Below are positions 62,102 to 64,000 of a stretch of DNA of 64,000 bases, piece after piece (position 1 is the first letter of the stretch; every line of letters begins with the position of its first letter). Below the pieces are notes generated by a model, which worked only from the letters and a program-made list of their open reading frames with translations, did no database searches and had not been told where the DNA came from. Where the stretch lies: the NCBI RefSeq assembly GCF_039880525.1, contig NZ_CP156989.1:1426001-1490000 (forward strand), written 5' to 3'. This DNA comes from Agrococcus sp. ProA11 (lineage in GTDB: Bacteria > Actinomycetota > Actinomycetes > Actinomycetales > Microbacteriaceae). Both the position numbers and the translations under genes were made by a program.

Positions 62102-62942
62102 CTTCCCGGTGCAGCAGCAGTCGCAGCAGCCCGGCATGACCGCGGCGACCGACCCCGTGCCGGACCACGGCGAGCAGAGCTGGGTCGGGCACGGTCGGCT
62201 CGCCGGGCTGCGCGCGCTCATCACCGGCGGCGACAGCGGCATCGGCCGGGCGGTCGCGATCGCGTACGCGCGCGAGGGCGCCGACATCGCGATCGTGCAC
62301 CTGCCGGAAGAGGCCGAGGATGCCGCCGAGACGGGCAGGCTCGTCGAGGCAGCCGGCCGACGCTTCCACGCCATGGCGCTCGATCTCAGCGAGGAGCAGG
62401 GCTGCATGGACGCCGTCGCGGGCACCGTCGCGACGCTCGGCGGCCTGGACGTGCTCGTGAGCAATGCCGCCTACCAGCGGCAGCGCGACGGCGTGCACAC
62501 GATGGAGGTCGCCGAGATCGAGCGGGTGTTCCGCACCAACCTGGTCGCGGCGATCGTGCTCGCGCGCGAGGCGGTGCCGCACCTGCAGCCGGGCGCGTCG
62601 ATCATCGTCACGACCTCCATCCAGGCGGAGGAGCCGAGCGCCGGGCTGCTCGACTACGCCATGACCAAGGCGGCGCTGGTGGCCTATGTCGAGGCACTCG
62701 CGACCGAGCTGGGTGAGCGGGGCATCCGCGTCAACGGCGTGGCCCCCGGCCCGATCTGGACGCCGCTCATCCCCGCCACCGACTTCCCGGACGAGAAAGT
62801 GGAGGAGTTCGGCAAGAACACGCCGCTGGGCAGAGCTGGGCAGCCCGCCGAGCTCGCCGGCGCCTACGTCTACCTCGCCAGCGAGGAGGCGTCGTACGTC
62901 TCGGGCGCGATCGTGCCCGTCACAGGAGGAAGGGGATTCTGA
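62061..62942 (+). CDS. SDR-family oxidoreductase, general-stress (YhdF/YghA-like) type
   Basis: A 293-residue SDR with the long Gln/Pro-rich N-terminus typical of the Gsp39/YghA group (FPVQQQSQQPGM), Rossmann ALITGGDSGIGRAVAIAYAR, VSNAAYQRQ, ITTSIQAEEPS-type Ser region (IIVTTSIQAE) and LLDYAMTKAALVAY (YxxxK). Stress-related reductase of unknown substrate. Ends 1 base inside the next start. Confidence 0.9.
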   Translation: MTEHDPRTKHRSDDFPVQQQSQQPGMTAATDPVPDHGEQSWVGHGRLAGLRALITGGDSGIGRAVAIAYAREGADIAIVHLPEEAEDAAETGRLVEAAGRRFHAMALDLSEEQGCMDAVAGTVATLGGLDVLVSNAAYQRQRDGVHTMEVAEIERVFRTNLVAAIVLAREAVPHLQPGASIIVTTSIQAEEPSAGLLDYAMTKAALVAYVEALATELGERGIRVNGVAPGPIWTPLIPATDFPDEKVEEFGKNTPLGRAGQPAELAGAYVYLASEEASYVSGAIVPVTGGRGF

Positions 62943-63199
62943 TGCCGGAACCGCAGATCAAGGACGAGGAGCTCTACCAGAAGCTGCGCGACGAGGGCGA
63001 CTCGAAGGAGAAGGCGGCGCGCATCTCGAACGCCGCGGCCCGCGACGGGCGCTCCTCGGTCGGCGAGCGCGGCGGCGAGGCCGAGGACTACGAGGATCGC
63101 ACCGTGGAGGAGCTGCAGCAGCGCGCGAAGGAGCTCGGCATCGAGGGCTACTCCGACCTTCGCAAGGCCGAGCTGATCGAGCGGCTGCGCAATCACTGA
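62942..63199 (+). CDS. Small DUF7218/Rho-N-like protein
   Basis: An 85-residue acidic/basic protein: KDEELYQKLRDEGDSKEKAA, RISNAAARDG, and a C-terminal Rho-N/SAP-like helix-turn-helix TVEELQQRAKELGIEGYSDL, RKAELIERLRNH. Its ATG overlaps the SDR stop by one base and follows AGGAGGAAGG. Often found with stress SDRs (inference). Confidence 0.83.
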   Translation: MPEPQIKDEELYQKLRDEGDSKEKAARISNAAARDGRSSVGERGGEAEDYEDRTVEELQQRAKELGIEGYSDLRKAELIERLRNH

Positions 63200-63230
63200 C
63201 CTTTGAGCAACCGGGTGAGATGATGCCCGG

Positions 63231-63713
63231 GTGACTGCGCATGATCGCGGGCGGGACGAGACTCCCGATGAGCGAGCCGATCGGAACTTCGGCGACATCC
63301 TGCAAGAGCTCCGCGTCGTGCTGACCGGCACGCAGTTGATCTCGGGCTTCCTGCTCGCGGTGGCGTTCCAGAGCGGCTTCAAAGACCTCGACGCGCGTGA
63401 GCTGGTGCACTACCTGGTGCTCGTCGCCGTCGCCGCGCTCGCAACGCTGCTTGGGATGACGCCCGTGGTCGTCCACCGGTTGCACTTCGCCAAACGAGTG
63501 AAGCGCCGCGTCGTGCTGCTCGGCAATCGGCTGCTCATCGTGACGCTCGTGGTCGTGTCGGCGCTCGTCGTCGGCGTCACCTCCTTCATCTTCGAGGTGG
63601 TCGTGTCGGCGGCGGCTGGCCTCTGGGCGGCGGGCGCAACCGTCACGATGATCCTCGCACTCTGGGCGATCGCTTGGAGCATGCGCGCCGATGCACCCGA
63701 GCGCGAGACCTGA
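63231..63713 (+). CDS. DUF6328 membrane protein
   Basis: A 160-residue protein from a GTG: NFGDILQELRVVLTGTQLIS then four helices (GFLLAVAFQSGF, LVLVAVAALATLLGMTPVVV, LLIVTLVVVSALVVGVTSFI and AGATVTMILALWAIAWS). Matches the DUF6328 pattern. Function unknown. Confidence 0.83.
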   Translation: MTAHDRGRDETPDERADRNFGDILQELRVVLTGTQLISGFLLAVAFQSGFKDLDARELVHYLVLVAVAALATLLGMTPVVVHRLHFAKRVKRRVVLLGNRLLIVTLVVVSALVVGVTSFIFEVVVSAAAGLWAAGATVTMILALWAIAWSMRADAPERET

Positions 63714-63785
63714 CCGCCCCTCCACCTGAACAACGACAGCCCGGCGGGTCCCAGAGCAGCCGCAGTGTCCTGAGTCCGCCGCCGA

Positions 63786-64000
63786 TCAGCTGCAGGTCGG
63801 CTGCAGCTCTGTGGGGGATTCGCCGCCGACGAGTGCGGCGCCAACGGCGGCGGCTGAATAGCCGTCGGGCAGCAATTCCACCCTGGAGGCCAACTGGAGG
63901 GAGTCGAGGAACGGCGATTCGACTGCCCAGGCGTCGAGCACGGTGGCGACGGCGTCGATGAGCGGAGCGCCGAGACTGCTCATCCCGCCGCCGATCACCA
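63786..64000 (-). CDS. ROK-family protein, C-terminal fragment (continues beyond window)
   Basis: The last ~70 residues of a ROK sugar kinase/regulator: GGGMSSLGAPLIDAVATVLD (the C-terminal VIGGG motif) and VELLPDGYSAAAVGAALVGG. The rest, with the ATP and zinc motifs, lies outside the window, so kinase and repressor cannot be told apart. Confidence 0.72.
   Translation of the reverse strand, partial: VIGGGMSSLGAPLIDAVATVLDAWAVESPFLDSLQLASRVELLPDGYSAAAVGAALVGGESPTELQPTCS

Noticed and set aside
59105-62464. Very long minus-strand frame extending from FemX paralogue 2 to 62464
   Set aside because: Open only because of high GC; upstream of 59104 it is Arg/Gly/Ala-rich antisense to other genes with no domain.

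Overview
The window is about 64 kb of high-GC DNA from an actinomycete, most likely Micrococcales and probably a Microbacteriaceae-like genus. The evidence is the actinobacterial gene order ctaE-qcrC-qcrA-qcrB with a diheme QcrC, GTG/TTG starts, ATGA/GTGA gene overlaps, a MerR regulator with a C-terminal VCRYL, FemX-type peptidoglycan-branching enzymes and glpFK/dhaKLM. No genus can be fixed from sequence alone. I saw no rRNA, tRNA or CRISPR array.

Region 1 (1 to about 17.93 kb) is an accessory, mosaic metal/redox island. In order it holds: a partial lspA divergent from cmtR and a P1B-type metal ATPase; a hybrid transposase remnant; cytochrome c maturation genes (tlpA/resA-like, ccdA, resB); a secreted NlpC/P60-like protein; a DUF305 lipoprotein; ccsB; a CtaG-like protein; an lnt-like N-acyltransferase; an M23 peptidase lacking its N-terminus; a CDF cation exporter with its ArsR regulator; an IS256 remnant; and a divergent merA/merR pair. 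Three related copies of a site with the core GATATCCCCGATATCCAGTC separate the IS256 and mer modules. The last copy (17904-17930) looks like the right edge of the island. Several candidate operators are visible: the cmtR start palindrome, the MerR dyad, an ArsR dyad, a triple GTGAC/GTAAC repeat and a perfect palindrome before lnt.

Region 2 (18 to 30.6 kb) holds ordinary chromosomal genes: a DUF2236 oxygenase-like protein, SDR, saccharopine-dehydrogenase-like reductase, cupredoxin lipoprotein, non-specific nuclease, GH13 glycosidase, phosphoesterase, PPOX protein, thioesterase-like protein, a TPR-LuxR regulator, tautomerase, a lipoprotein and a DsbA-like thiol oxidoreductase.

Region 3 (30.7 to 34.2 kb) is the most unusual. 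One 724-residue gene reads through an SGNH hydrolase, a protealysin-like M4 metalloprotease with its propeptide, and an emfourin-like inhibitor domain. Directly after it, an AbiEi-like/DUF559-like nuclease gene is bracketed by palindromic repeats whose outer 25 bp are identical and inverted. This 1193-bp unit looks like a small mobile or selfish element without a recognisable transposase.

Region 4 (34.2 to 64 kb) carries a TPP enzyme with an alanine-rich repeat insert, an orphan AAA ATPase, a YhhN protein, an Asp/Glu racemase, LysR, DMT exporters and a divergent dihydroxyacetone/glycerol locus (dhaKLM versus glpF-glpK). It continues with trpD, the respiratory ctaE-qcrCAB cluster ending in a perfect 17-bp terminator stem, an LLM oxidoreductase, an APH-like kinase, a FUSC protein, a MESH1-like HD protein, three tandem FemX paralogues, an EI24 protein, stress-type SDR and small proteins, and the C-terminal part of a ROK-family gene at the right edge. 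The Region 1 cytochrome c maturation and oxidase-assembly genes could serve the heme proteins encoded by qcrCAB and ctaE in Region 4.
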